64,000 nucleotides of DNA, from contig JAMKCF010000011.1 in the NCBI GenBank assembly GCA_023634235.1, positions 18,276,027 to 18,340,026 on the forward strand, given 5' to 3'. Positions 16,301-31,663 of the stretch are shown in pieces. Numbering within the stretch: the stretch's first letter is position 1; the number at the start of each line of letters is the position of its first letter. The position numbers were made by a program, and so were the translations under genes. The notes beneath the pieces are model-generated. The model had not been told where the DNA came from, did not search any database, and worked only from the letters and a program-made list of their open reading frames with translations. Source of the DNA: Pisaster brevispinus (lineage: Eukaryota > Echinodermata > Asteroidea > Forcipulatida > Asteriidae).

Positions 16301-19300
16301 ATAAGCAATGGTTTCAGAGGTCAATGAAATCCCAAACAGCAATCAAGTGAGGCATACAATAATAATAACCACTGGCCGAGCCAGTTGTTTTCTTTTCCAG
16401 TGAAATCAAAACTAAAACACTCCTGTTTCAATATAAATTATCTTTTGATCCACGTGGGGTGGCTCCGTAATGGAAAATTTATGTGGGTTTTTTTGTTAAA
16501 TGGAAAAACCCAAAAGGGTGAGGCTGTAGTCTGACATGTCTGAGTAGATTTATAGATTCAGTTAACCCGTAATGAGGCCAAATGATTCACAAAATCTACA
16601 ACAATATAGTTTCATTTCTATCATATGTTAATATATTGGCTTTAGATTGGTTTTGTTTCGTATATATTTGAGTACACAGTCTTTTATCAGTCTTTTATTA
16701 TGTAGATTTTCATTGCACATAAACCAATCAATCTTCATAAACTTCATTGAAAAAGGTGCTGACATTTTCAACAGTACAGTGACATGCATGATGTACATGT
16801 ACATTGTACAGTATATATGATAACTCTAACAACAGGTGCATGTTTTGTACAGGTACATGTTGGCCTTAACCGATCGGACAGAGAAATGAGGCATTTAATA
16901 GCAAGCATATGCAAGTGTAAATTTAGCTTTAATTCAAAAATAACATTAAAACACAAATGACAATATTGGTGGTTTCCTTTAAATGCAAGTTCATGAAACA
17001 AGGCTAAAAGCCACTCTTGGTCTGGAGTTGGTAAGGGGCTACAACTGTACAAGAAGAAAACATTTAAGATGAAAATAACTCGAGGGGGGGGGGAGGAGTT
17101 AAGGTAGAAATTTATTTCCTCTTAAAACCACCTAGATTGTAGTGACCCATGCACCAGGCAAGGAGTTTTGGAGAGAGAGGGAGTTCTTGTATGTGGAAAA
17201 AGCTGTTGGAGTGGCTCTTTGATCTACATCTCAGCAAAGCAAGAGTATGGGCAGGGCTCGAAATTAATACTGGACCACAGGCCCGAGGCCAGTGATTCTA
17301 GCGTCGGGCCAGTAAACTCACAATTGGACAAGCCCGATGGTCTTGTGTTTTTGTGTTTTTCCAAGTGAATAATAATAGGCTACCTCATCGTCCTATATCG
17401 TTGTGAAAAATGTTGGCTATGAATCTAATCAATATATCTGTCAACTCTGTTGAGTATCTAATCACATACATGTACTCATAAGACAAATGAGATAGATCTT
17501 CTTTTAGGGCTTGTTCAACTCATTTTGATTCTGGTTTTGTAAAATAACTTCTTTTACTTAGCTACAAGCCCTTCAGTCTTGTGGGTTTTCCTCCAAAATT
17601 CGAGCCCTTATGGGTGAGAATAAGTACAAAGCCTGGTTTCACGCTCAAACACCCTGATAGGAGGAACCAGGTCGGAATGTTTATAGAAAAGACAGGCTGG
17701 CTACAGACCTATGGTGGAGGAAAGACGTTGTAATGTTGATCACAACCCTTCACCAACAAGATTTAAACAATTGGCTTTGCACTCTACACATGTATCTAAT
17801 AAAGATACATGACAGAAGCTCCGGCCCAAATGTGACAACATGTTAGGCCTACTCCATTAGAATACAATACCATTTGTACATGTATTTTAACCTTTAAACA
17901 ACTGTAAGAGTATAGACGCCTTGCATTGATGTCACAGGCACCTCTGCCCATGGTTTGCCATTTTGGGAGTCAATATGCATACGATGGTGTACATTGAACA
18001 ATGTTGAACTGTGCACACTGCACAGCAACTCAAAAGGCAACCTGTTTCCCCAAATGGCACAAACATGGCCCTTTTCAAAACAACGACTTGAGCACCATCA
18101 GTAATTTAGAAAACATAGGCCTACACTTTTGATACAGCACTTCAAACAAGCGGAAGGTGCCTAAGCTGAAGTGGAAGCCTGGGCTGTGATTTCGCAAACA
18201 GCCGAGGATTTAATCAGGGATGAAGCAACGGGTGAATTGGGTCCGTTGGCCCTACACATGAAAATTCAGATACAGATTACAGGGGTACACGTATGCAGTA
18301 ATTTCATCTCTGCATAGCATGTACAATGGCGTAAAAAGACATAGAAACATCCTGAACTTCTTTTTACATAAAGTACATGTATAGTGTATACGATTCCCTA
18401 TGTACATGTATGCTTATGATTAAAGAATGTGTATTACATTGATTGGCGACACTAGTTTTTTAGTAGTTGCCAGCAGAGGGCACAACATCAATAGGTTGGG
18501 AGGGACTGGGCAAGTCTACGTATCTGGTTTGAAACTAGCGTCTTGACGAATTTGGCACCGGACCCTCGCAAAATCCAGGCAGATCGAATTGCGGCTAATC
18601 TGCATAATTCATGTTGAGGCATTCAGCAACAGACATTACGTGATGTTTTCAAAAACTAGTTATAAACCTCGCCTTCATGCCTGCAGTAATTGGCTGTGTA
18701 CCATACAGCACAGTCAATCATAGGAACGGTTCAACATTTGGGCGGGTCCAAGTGCCACAAGCATCAAGACGTTCGTTTGGATCTAGATGTTTGTTTGATA
18801 TCTCTTGCTTCTTCAATAATTCGTGCTGTGATGTCGACGCTTTGTAACAAAAACGAGCGTCGCTAATCAAGACTATTATAAATTGACAAAGAGGGCCAGC
18901 CTGGTTTTCTTAAACCTACACTTGGTCAAATGCATTTTTTTAGAGGAAAATATTGGAACAAAAATGGTGAGGCAATTCTACATTTATAACTAAATTATAC
19001 AAAAACCCCAATTTGATTCATATTTTGTCCTTTCCCACATCCTGCTGTAGTATTGCACTCAGGGATGTCTTTTTTTTTACATTGAATGTGGCTTGAACTA
19101 GCACTAGAATGCATGGTGTGACAACATGACAATGTGGTGAAACTTGGTGCCTATTTAATCAAAATTTACATAATTTATGATCACCATTGTTACTATTATT
19201 GAAAGCCACATTTTCAGAAGGGTTTTGGAGCTCAGCTCACATGTTTCAGCACAAAGTAAGTTCACAGCAAATTAAATGCCCTCAAACTCGAAGTTTCACA

Positions 19301-22300
19301 GCTCATAATGAATTCCATGTAAAATTCATACAGGGCAAACAAAAACTGGATAAAAAAAACCACAAGAGGCTTTGCAATTTTTTCGCAAAAAAATAAAAAT
19401 TGGTGCTAACAATTATTTTGTCTAAGACCTGGGCCCAGTTTCATATAGTTGCTTACGCATGAACAATTTTAGCTACATACATGTATGTAAGCACTATCAA
19501 AATTTGCTTTCATGTACCAGAAGGTTACCAGACAAAAAACTATGTCATGGGTACTGTTTGTGCCTGGTCCCCTGCTCATTTTTCCTACATGTCCTACACA
19601 GAGTTTTATGAAGCAATATTTTCTTCTAAAGCAGCTCTACAAAAAATTGAACCCTTGTTTTTTTAATTTGCTAGTTGATCATAATGTATTCTTTTAAAAG
19701 ATGACCTTAGCATAAAACATGATTCTTGCAAGACTGAAACACCTTCCTATGACCATCACTGTATCATCTTACACAGTGACATGCATCATAATGGGACTCT
19801 CTGTGTGGAGCTACCCTGTACAATTAGATTGTACCTCTATGATTCACACATCACACACGGGGTCTGTAGTTTGATCAACGCTATGAATCATCGTTCTTCT
19901 GCCCCAGCACCAAGGTGTGCTCTCTCCTCCCAGCCACCCCACAGTCAAACAACCTTGATGACAGGGTCAAGTGGACAATGGATCTTCCTAGTCCAGAGTA
20001 AGATGGACAACACAGCTGATCCGTGGTCATCAGAGCTTTTCCTGGGGAGGCAATTATCAAATGACAAAGCAGCAGAATCCCTTCTTTTGTTCCTGCACGA
20101 TGAATTTAATAAAATTTAAAAAAATAAATACAAAATAAAAAAGAGGTCCCAATATGGTGCCCTGAGGCACCTGTATCCTGTTACAGACATCCAAACTGGT
20201 GTATTCTAAATTTCATTTACTTACAACACATGCGAAACCCCCTACAAACATGACAACACTGAACACGTCAGATTGCAAGGGAATATTTCAATGTAAATCT
20301 CCCGGTATTTGATATGCAAGACGTGCATCTTTCCGATTTTCAGTGGAGCCTGAATGCATTTTTTGAAAATATTTCACTAATGCACACACAAATATGAAAA
20401 CAATCTCATCACCTCTGGTCTTTAAAACATATAATTATTTTTCATAGGTTTATGGAATTCACCGCATCAAATCTGGAGGAAAAGGACAAGCTGCCAAAAA
20501 AAATATAAAACATTTATAAAAAATTAATTTAACTAATTTATTATGAACTAACATTTAAAAAATTTAATGGGGGAACAATGCAAGATATCAATTCTAAAAA
20601 CAGACTCATGGATGTCAAGTATATTTTCGCAGAAACTAAAGAGGGCAAGATTCTATGCAGTGGAAACACTGTGTGTAGCAAGCATATTGGGATTCTGGAA
20701 GTTCAACATGGGGTACTAAGTATTAAGCCTACATGATTCAAAATATTACATGTTCATTGTCATGATTGTAGCTAAAGCCATCTCGAAGGGATCTTACTTA
20801 CTGTACTGTTTGTCTTTCTGACGGGTGGGGTCAATATCAACATGAAACACATGATGAAGACACTAAAATACATTATCAAAATTATGTGCATTGTAACTTC
20901 TAACACCTGCAGAGCTGAGACAAGGATAATCATGATGTCACATGGAACACAACCAAATGCCATGTATCACGTACATATCTACCATCACATTTGCAATTTT
21001 TCCAAAGAGTCGTTAACCACTGGTTCTTTTCAGACCCTACACTACTCAAAAGAGAATTTTACATGGTGTTACAGCAAACCTCACTTAGTTTCCAAAGGTT
21101 GTAACTTTTTTTTTTTAGCACCTGAAACAAGCCAGAAGTGTTTCAACATGTGAATGGACATGCAGGCTTATAACTGAAAACAATTTCAGTTGATTAGCAT
21201 TATGAATTTTTTAATTACTCTCAAACTTCATTCTATCTAAAGGGACGAAAAAGGCATGTAACTATTTCTGGCAATTTTTGATGGAAATTTGAGGATGATT
21301 TGAAGGAAAAAATTAAAAACATCAAATGAATCAACTCAAGTTATTTTCAGTATTTTATAAGGTGGCTTCAGACACTCATGTGTTTCCTGTCACATTTTGC
21401 GCGAGAATATAATTTAAAAACACACGATTTTATATGCTTTTGTGGGCTTTTTTGCAATAATTTTTTTTTTTAAATAACCAAAATACATTTTAATTAATGT
21501 CAACAACAATCTTAATGAAATTTTTTACTACGTGTATATTTCCTGTCTATTTTGATAAAAGTTTTAATAAAATTTATCACCACAAAAACCAAAGGTTATC
21601 AAACCAGGTATCCTGTGGTTCAATTCATTATTGTCTGCAAGTGGTGCTTGCAACCACAAACAGGAACCCTATCTTTCCTGTCACTAGACCATGGAAGTCT
21701 TGGACATATTCTAACTACAGGATATCATTCAGAACCCTTTTGGGAAACTTTTTGGAAACCTCTTGGGAGCCCTTTTGGGAACCTTTTGGGAGTCCTTTAG
21801 GAACCTTTTGGGGAACCTTTTTAGGAACCTTTTGTGAACCTTTTGGGAACCTTTTAGGATTCTTTTGGAAACCTTTTGTAAACCTATTAAAAACCTTTGG
21901 GGTACCTTACGGGAACCTTTTGTAATTCCTACGTGTATTGGAAATTTTTGGAAACCTTTTGGGAACCTTATGAGTTTTCCTGTGGAGGGCACAAAATATG
22001 TCCAAATGTTTGAAACTGAATACATGTGTGTGCAGCACATTACACACAGTGCAAGGAAAACATCAGAGACATTACATGTACATCCATATTGGTCATGTGC
22101 CAGTTAGAAAAATTTTGCCTGTACTGATAACAAAATGACGTTGCAGTCTTCGTCTATTTTTAAACTGGTAGCCAGTTGCAAGCTAACTTGACTGAATTCA
22201 ACCTGTCTACACATGAACAGTTACGATGTACACTTGTAAACGTAGAGACTCATCTCTCTGACTGTTTGGTTGGCTTTTTTGATAATAAGCATGTTTAATG

Positions 22301-25300
22301 TTTTTTACAGAAGGAGGTACAAGGTTCAATTAACTAAAATACAGTTTGCGATAATTCTAAGTGTCAGGTAGTCATTGACTTCAACTGTTTGTTACCTTGC
22401 TTCATAGTTTTGGTAGACTTTGGTAGCCAATTAAACACTGAGCTCTTTCCATTCGGTGATGTCCAGCCTTAAAATGGCCTAACAGCATCTTCCCAAAAGA
22501 GAAAAATGGCAGACAGGATTTGTAGCGCTCAACACATGCAGTACACATCTGTGTTCCCATTGATTTGTTCAAACATCACCCGGGTTCATTTGTAAATAAC
22601 ATTTCATGCATTACAGGAGACGAGATATAAATAAACCAACAGCAGTCTTAGTCATGCAGTGGCTGAGATCATAACAGTTGATTTGTGTACATGCTTGGTG
22701 ACAGGGAACAACCCCATGACATTCCTTTTGACCCCTATAATCTTTAGCGTACCACTCAGTGGTAGCAACATGGGTGGAGTATGACACATGGACGTAATCA
22801 AAATATATGACAATGAATCAGGCACTGTGCAGACAATAACTTCTAGATAATAATGTCAGTACTATTTATTTGCAGAGTGTTTCTGGTGCATTCACTGATC
22901 TCTGTGACTTTGATCATGTTGATCAGTCAGACTTGTTATTATTTTGTCAAAACATTGTAACCACTACATGTCAGCAGTGTAACAAAAATGTGATATTTAA
23001 TTGTTTTATTTTTTTATTTTTTTATTTTAATTTTATTTCGGTTTTTTTATGTATTTATTTATTTTTTTATTTTTTTATTTTATTTATTTATTTATTTATT
23101 TTTTTATTTTATTTTTTTTGGGGGGGGCCTAGGGTATCATTATTCATTACCCACCCAAAAACTTCTGTGTGGCAATTTCACTCATTCAATACCTTTATGG
23201 ATACCCAACAAAGATATGCTGTTAGGCTGTGTCTGAATTGGCTACAGCTACGGCTGGATCGCCGCGTCATCATGCATTGAAGTACACATGTAGGACAGCC
23301 GCAAATTCGAATACGGCCTCACTTTATATGATACGCACGTCCTAGGCAAGAGGACTAGTGCCTGAAATAAGCTTGACGGACAGGGTGATGACTTGCAACC
23401 TTATACGGTAAAATGACCTAGTGTACAAAATTACCAAATTACAGCTAAAGTACATACACAGTAACTATAACTGTGACTGGGTTGAATATCAGAATGTACA
23501 CAATACCCTAGGCTTAGTTCTGTGTACTGCACACTGAATCCTGTGAATTGAAGAATGTCTACATGGAGTATTACATGTAACGCTTTGAATAAAATAATGA
23601 AAGATTCAAACTATCATGTTTTGGGTTGAACTGAAACCAGCGCCCAATTTTTATAGAACTGGGTTTTTTTAAAGCAAAAAAACCCATAAACAACAAAGCA
23701 CAAATCAATTGTGCTTTCCAGGAAAAGGTTAGGCCTACCAGCCAAAACACAATGCTTACTCGTACGTTTCCACTGGTGTCTAGTGTCCTGCATATTATTG
23801 GTTAGCAGCAGTTGTTACAGGACTATTGTCAGTATCTGCATGCTACAGGCAGCTATTTGAAATTGGGCTTTAGGCAAATATGGAATGCCTCAGGCCCTGT
23901 TGGAGTTGCAGCTGAGGCTTGGTCACCACATGGTGCACATAGCGACACCCTTAGCAACAGCCAGAGCCAGAGCCAAAACTGCCAATTTGGACAAGGCGTT
24001 TAGTAATATAGCTGCACTGCATAAATGTACACCGGGTTTTCACACTAGTGTCATGTGCACAAGCAGTCCATGAAATTTGATAATCTTCTTCTTGAACATA
24101 AGATCAGAAATTGACAGAAAATTTGATCTCCCAAGCACAATAGAAATCCTTACTTCTGCTTAATGACAGTTAACTTAATTTTAAAATGTATTTTTAGATT
24201 TGAAGTGCATGTCCAAATACGGGTATTTTCTGTTAACAAACTGCTGACACTGTGGTATTTTTAGTGAAACAAAAACAACCTACAGCAAGTGCATTCTGAA
24301 CAAAAACATGTTTTTGTTTTAAAAATCTGAAATACTGTACACAAGTTCCATGCATGAACATGATGAAAATAGAATACACTTACACAGTGTAAAAACAACC
24401 AGTTAGATATCTGCTTTTGACAGTTGTTCTCCAAAAAAATATCCACACGGTACATTTGTTCACTCCCACACACGAATCTTCCCCCCACCCCCTTGGTCAA
24501 ACTGAAACTTTAACAAGAAAATAATGGTTTAAAAAAATACTTTATTCTAAAAAATGAATAGAAAATGGTAAAAGATTAATGTCAATTTAGTCAATAAGTT
24601 TTTGGTCAGTTTTTTTGTAAACCATTACTGGGATGCAACATTTGCATACCTGTCATGCGGCGGTACGTATTGCCTCGCACTGGTGCTTCAGACACGTAGG
24701 CTGTGTCGATAACATTGGTGGAAGATGCCCGTGATGCGCAATATATGTAATAGTGCCTTCCCAGTAATGCCAAGTGCCACCGCATGCATCGCGCTTGGTC
24801 CCCTCTACATGTAGGTAAGATACCGAATGACAGTGGCTGAAAACTTGAATAGATTTTTCCCAATGAATCAACCGGGACTTTACTGATGACAAATGGCTCA
24901 AAAATCACTTTTATGAATGGATGTTGTGCCAGGTACATGTAGAATTAGACCATGAAACCATAGTTGAGGGTGTATACTTCCAATAAACAAATTCCCCGTT
25001 TCCTTTGTTGACACACCATCTATTGTTAGACACTGAGCATACTAAATGCACCTTGATGACGTCCTTCAGTTTTGGATTCACAGATTTGCATTTGAATGGC
25101 ATGTCATTGGGTAGACTTGGCCTACTAAATCCATAAGCTTTGTCCAGAGAACAAACAGTGAAAGTTCCGCATAACAACATGGCATATATTTCATTGTACA
25201 TCAATGGCGAGCAATGTTCATTCACAGATAAGACACAAAATTTCGTTAATTCCAAGCATTTTGGTCACAGCAGTAACCTTGTGATAGTTGTACCACAAGA

Positions 25301-28300
25301 AATGCTCAAATTCAAAGCTATCGAGAAAGCCAGTAGTTTATTTTCAAAGAAATACCGGCATTAATATCAAACACTTGAACAAAATAATAAAGTAATAAAA
25401 GAGAACAAAAGCACAAGCCTGGCACCATGCTCTCATCGAGTCCAGCCAGTATAAGAGTGAAGGTGAAAGTGAATGTTTTTTCAATGTTCTTAAACTGGGT
25501 AAATACTCAGTTGTCTTGGAAAGCTGATGGTAAATTATATAAACTAACATTTAAACAAAAAACTATTTTGCGGTTGAAAGTGTTAAATAAGATTACAAAC
25601 TGATAAAGAACAATGAGACAGCATTTCTCCAATTTTCAGTAGATGATATGAAACAATCTGCTCCCAAGATAAGAGTAGGTCATTACCTACATTTTGCATG
25701 TAAATTCATCTCATGGTTGCTTTTAACATTTGCATGAACATTAGAAACACATCAAAGTTTCATCAGGTTTCTTTGTTTCTGAGTCTGAGTAGATTAGATC
25801 AAAAAGAAAGTTGGCTGGACTAATAATTGTACCAGAGACATTGTACAGATGACAAGCAGACATGTCTACTTAAGTGCTGGTAGATAAAGAGTTGGTTAAA
25901 TAAACAAGTTTATGGATCACCAATCAACCTTACAGCCTGGCTTATTAGAGAGACCATGGAGACCATGGATACCATGGAGGTGGAGAGACAGCACAACACT
26001 AAGATCAAAACACTAGGATTAAAACCACATCAGCTAGCATGGCCAGCTGGTCAAAGGAACAAAGGTATAATGGTACACTGTGCATGACATCTGTTGATGT
26101 TTATGTGCTGTACCTGTACAGCCTATCTGTGTACAAAACTTACTTACAATGTCCAATGTTCAAGTTGTGTTGACAATTCAAATGTCCAATGCATAACATC
26201 ATAATAAACGGTGCATTGCATTTTCACAGATTTTCAGTTAACTTTTATGTACCTTTACAGTATAAATGCACATTTTTACAAGCACTAGGGGGCCTATTCC
26301 TTGCATACCGTTTAGTGTACATTTTACTCAACTTTGTGCATTCTCTCCCAGTCCCACACTCTCAATCATGACTCTGTACTATACTACAATCCTAGACCTA
26401 ACATGAGCTTCAGACATGAACTTATAAATAGTATTTTTCCTGTTTTTACAGGTTAAAATCAAATGGCTACACAGTAGAAGTACGAATGATCCCCCTGAAG
26501 TATGCAAGAGTGTAAGAAAAATATTTTAATGCATGAAATCTGTAGAAATTGAGGTCTCCAATGACCCAAAACTTTTAAACAAGTTTACTTTGTAACATGT
26601 CCCTACATGAGCTAATGGCGCTAAGGCCTTTTTTTTTTACTTTCAGTTTATGCTAACAGGATATATGATAGTCCAGTATAAACTTTGAGTGAGACAGGAG
26701 GCGTTCAATAATACTTCAAAGTATTAAAAAAATAATTAACACAAGAAACATGAACAAGATCTAGCCTAACAAAAACAGCTTTAACACATACATGTACATG
26801 TACGTATCATTACAGAACAACGAAAGTACAAACTATGTACAGTTCTAAATATTTCAACATGGAAATGACAAAACGGTTAACATTTCCCATCAGCTGATCT
26901 TCGTTGTGATTTTTCAAGTATAGTACAATGTTATGTGTATGAAAATGCGACAGTAGGCCTACTACATGTATAATGCATTCTTAACCTATTCAAAACTGAA
27001 GTTTAAGCTTTTAATTTAGATTAAATGAAGTATGAATCAGAATAAACATGCAGATTACATGTACCTTAATGTCAAGTTCCAAATTTTCTTGATTTCAGAA
27101 CCTTACATGTATTAAGAGGTCAGGTAAAATGGCGTTTAATCCTCAACAACTTTAAGACCCAATTCTTTGATAACCCCTTCTTATGTACATGTACGTTATA
27201 CACGGGTATGTACATCCTACATGTAGTTTTTAAGTACACATGCAGCATCAAGCAATGCATAGAAATGAGCATTACTGTAGCTTATCTGGCTTTTACACGG
27301 TTTACGTCTGTGCATTGAAAATATGCTGCAAGTCTTGCCAGAGTCCATGGATTTATCCGGAAAAATCTGGCAGACTTGTACATGATGTATGTGTGTTCGC
27401 TTTTCCCCCATAAATACTATCCAATGCAGAGTTCACTGGAGTTAGGCCTGTAGCCAGAGTTAATGTACAACAGAACAAAAGTGTCCACGTTTGTTGTAAA
27501 TCAAAATTTCAATGTCCAAATTGCTCAATGCTCACTGTCATTAATTTTATAGTGTTAATGGAAGAAGAGGTTTATTGTTTCAAACTGCAGCAGTCAAAAG
27601 ACACCCGGACATCTCTACACAGGGAACGATTTGGTCCCAAATTTTTGCATAGCAAAACTGCTATGCAATTTTTTTTTTGCATAGCAATCTCAAAATATTG
27701 CATAGCAGTCCATAAATTTTGTATAGCAAATTTTAAAATGCCTAAACATTGTTGAAAATTTTACCCTGTGACACAAGTTTATTTGTGTGTTTTTAAGGCT
27801 TAATTTCAGGCCAAGGCTACTTTCAGAATGTCTATAATTAAAGAATAAGACGCTCCAAAACTTAATATGAAAAAGGCCTATTCCCTTAACTTTTTTTTCA
27901 CTAGAGACAACTAAAATTTTGGGTTGCCCGCAAGTTTTTCCACTAGCCTACGTGTATTATTAAATGCACACAATTTTCGTATCGTCAACAAAAAAAAACA
28001 AAAAAAGAAACTTTACGAAAATTTTGTGGTTTTTTTAACGATCTTATCCCCTATTTTCTGCCCTAAATAGTACTTGTTTTCATCAACAACCATTTTCATG
28101 GATTTTTGATTTGAGAATCGGTTTTATAGAACTTCTTTTGCAATGAAATCTTTGTGTTAACGATCGATCGACGACGCACATTGAGAAAAAATTCAAAGAA
28201 TTTTGCCCTGCAATGCCCTCTATCGGCAAAAGTTGTCGATGCTTGAATAGCCTGAACCCAACGCTGTGTATAGTACAGAATCCACGGGCGTGTGCCGCGT

Positions 28301-31300
28301 TGTGCAGCAATTCTTTACTCGACTCGTGAACGTGTATGGAGTTGGAGGCTAGCCAAGCTTCCTTATGAATATGAATTTATTGACGGGCCAATCACAGCGT
28401 GCGGAATGTTGGTTAGGATGGACTTTGGACATGCTGTTGTACTGAACAATAATACACCATGTGTTGTGTGCGTGCGTGCGGGCGAGCGAACGTTGGCTAC
28501 TCACTACCATGTGGTTAAGTGCGTGCGTGTTTACTATGAATTGAACGATCGCGATCGCGGTCACATTAAATCTAGCAAATATCAAGACTTGCTAAACCAT
28601 TGTACGAACTTAAAAATAATCTCTCTTTGGGATTTTACAACTGTACCCCTCATTTATTGTGAAAAGGAACAATTTTTGACTAGCCTGGCGGGCTACTAAG
28701 GGAAGGGTTTTGACTCGCCCGCCGCTGTTTTCACTCGCATTTGGCGACCGCTAATTTCGAACCCTACCAATGCTGCTTCCATCGACCCATCATGTGTGGG
28801 GGAATGTGGATCACAGCGCGGCGTCGTGCGCGATATGATTGTTTCCCTTGCTCTAGTCTTAAGTTGTCGGACGTCACGCTAAATAAAAGGCAATTCCTCA
28901 AACACCCACCGCCACAGCTTAGGTAAATGTGAATCCGAAACCTTGTGGATGTAAACTTATTTTTATAACTCAACAATTTAGTAAAACTTGCATCGCAAAT
29001 TGCATCGCAAATTGTGCGATGCACTTTGTAAAATTGCATCGCAAATCGCTCCAATTGCATCGCAAAATGCGATGCGATACAAGGGAAATCGTTCACTGCT
29101 ACATGAACATTTTTGAATTTTTCAACAACAAAAAATATATCAAAATTCTACGTGGTTCTGGTCCATGCTTTAGGCTTGCTTTTCCCTGATAAAAATATCT
29201 TAAATATTAGTCCATCTCTTTCCTTCATTTCTTTATTGATAATTAAAAATCTAATCGAAGGATATTTGTGGAGCCAAAAAGATAATGGTTTAAGATTATG
29301 ACTTTATAGTTCGTTTTTATTCTTAATTTTTCCCCCAGACAAACGACTTTACTAATTGATTGTGACGTGCCTTGTTTTATCAGGAAACGGTCAAGTCATG
29401 TTTTGACAGTCGGTGCCGAGTGCCGAGTGCTGAGGGACCAAATTGCATGCCTCTAGCTCTACCGCATACAATCAACACCAGCATCATCAGTACTGTGCAC
29501 TAACAATTTGCAATTGACTTGGTGAGGAATCCTTGGTTACACACGTTAGGTGTGCAAACACACCGAGTGACAATTCCTTGCTAAACTGTGAAACATTAAT
29601 ACTAGTCAGTTAGAAAAAACTTGTTTTTTTCATAAAGCTTCCTCGTAACAGTGTAAACAGTCCTTGGCGACAGTAGTTCCTAAATCAAACTCCTTAAAAA
29701 ACAAGCAGTATGGCTTGCGTAGTGGCCTCAATCCTCCTCCATCCTCTTCTCCTGTTGTCCACACCAAATTATTTGGACTTAAGATTGGAATGCCTGAATC
29801 TGTAAAGCAATTATTATTTAGGACTACTGGCCCCAGTACTTCTGAATCCTTCACTTTGGCAATTGGATACCTAAGTAGAAAGATTTGGGACTGTAAGGGG
29901 ATGTGTACGAGAATAAATGTTAAGGGAATACAATTTATTTGAAAGTTTTACGCAACTACGGTAAAGAGAATGAACCTCAAACAATACGTAACCTACTACT
30001 GATAAATTTTGATGACAATATGAACTGATGCAACCAGGGAACTCCCAGCATCTGGTGGTCTTGTAATCAATAAATTTAGCCATGAACTTTCATAAAAAAA
30101 CGATCTAATACACTGAGAGAGAAAAAACAACAATAAAGCTGCAATGTACATGTGGGTGTTCATTTTCAAAAAAGGGCTACACTTTGTACATTGTCAGCTC
30201 TACAGAGCTGACAATGTACAAAGTGTTTGTTCATGTACAATTGTACATGAACCTTTTGGTTGAATTTTTAAAGGAGCATTAATAAAACACAATAAAAAAC
30301 AGGTTTTCCTGGGGTTTTTATACATGCATACAATGTGCATGCTTGTAAGTTGATCTACAGTATGGCTCATGTAAATACCTACAAGAAACAGATCATTTAC
30401 ATGTACATGTATTGATCTGTAGAGTTTAACAACAAAGTAACAAAACACTGTAAAAATGTAGTCTAACCAATTTCAGTTTGAGACATTTCTAAAAACATTT
30501 GTGTACACCTACCCCAAGACTATGAGGTCCATTTAATACAACTGAATATGGAGCCATGTAGCTGAGCCAACATGTATTTTCTAATGCATGAATTCAGATT
30601 ACAATATGCTTGAATTCACCGACGCCCAAGGGGAACATATGAGGTTACACGATGACACCGTTTTAAAATATTTTTATTTATGATATTCAGTTTAATGCAA
30701 ATTGTGACCATTAAGAGTAAGACATCTGAGTCTCCAGTTCCAGACATATCCATTTAATTATGGGCATTGCAAAGTCAGGGTTATTACTACATGTATTCCC
30801 TTTATTGCACACTTGAACACTCAGGCCTACATGTACATGTATTATGCTTTTAAAAACAATCAAACATATGTAATAATGAATTAATCCAATTCATGTATGA
30901 AGGCACCAGGCAAGCTGTGGTAAGATATTTGCTCTAGAATGGCAAAGGTCGTGGGTTCGAATCCCACCTACACGTACAGCAGGGTCATTTTCACAGGACT
31001 TTGGGAAAGTACCGAGTATTGTTATGTACATGTACAGTGCTTAACACACATCGGTGTACCTGTATGGGTAAAACCCAAATAACAATCAAACAATCATGCA
31101 TTCATGAACAAAAACAAAACATTACACTTTATTGTTCCATATCCAGATACCGAAACGTCTTGTGAAGTAATAGATAGAGGCACAATTTCATTAGTGGCAA
31201 AGTTGTGTATTTGCATACATTGTACTAACATGACTAAATGCCAAGTCTGTAAATTTACACAGCATTTAGTACAATACAATGCCATTGCAAAGCACTTCCA

Positions 31301-31621
31301 GTTTCTTACTGATGTATCCTAAAAACAAATGCTTAGAATATAGTCTCACTATTCATTATCCACAAATTAAAACTCATCTTTCATTTTGTGGTTGTGCTCA
31401 CACTCAAAAAATATGAAACGAGGTGAATTTTATTCAGTATAACCAGCCATCACTCAGCCCAGGAACACAGTGCAGTCTCAGCATTCAATGACTAATGAAT
31501 GATGCATACTACAGTGTACAGTCCCTACTACATGTACATCGTCATTAAGCAGCTATCTCCCAGTAGCCGAGGCTGGCTAGAATCCTTAACGAGGGCATTT
31601 CCCCTTGGAGGGATTGCCCTT

Positions 31622-31663
<42 letters not shown>

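Noticed and set aside
19781..20119. 112-codon plus-strand ORF
   Set aside because: No recognised domain and low-complexity of signal; located in a UBE2R intron with no splice or repeat support.
21497..22040. 142- and 103-codon ORFs
   Set aside because: Explained by the in-frame 12-bp minisatellite.
24606..25255. Overlapping minus-strand ORFs of 110, 82 and 114 codons that look mildly protein-like (Cys/His/Trp present)
   Set aside because: No recognisable domain, frames shift against each other, no consistent splice signals; at most a decayed element. Would need a protein search.
28292..28699. 135-codon plus-strand ORF
   Set aside because: Lies in a dispersed segment (family H) and the frame is not maintained in the second copy at 32386-32915.
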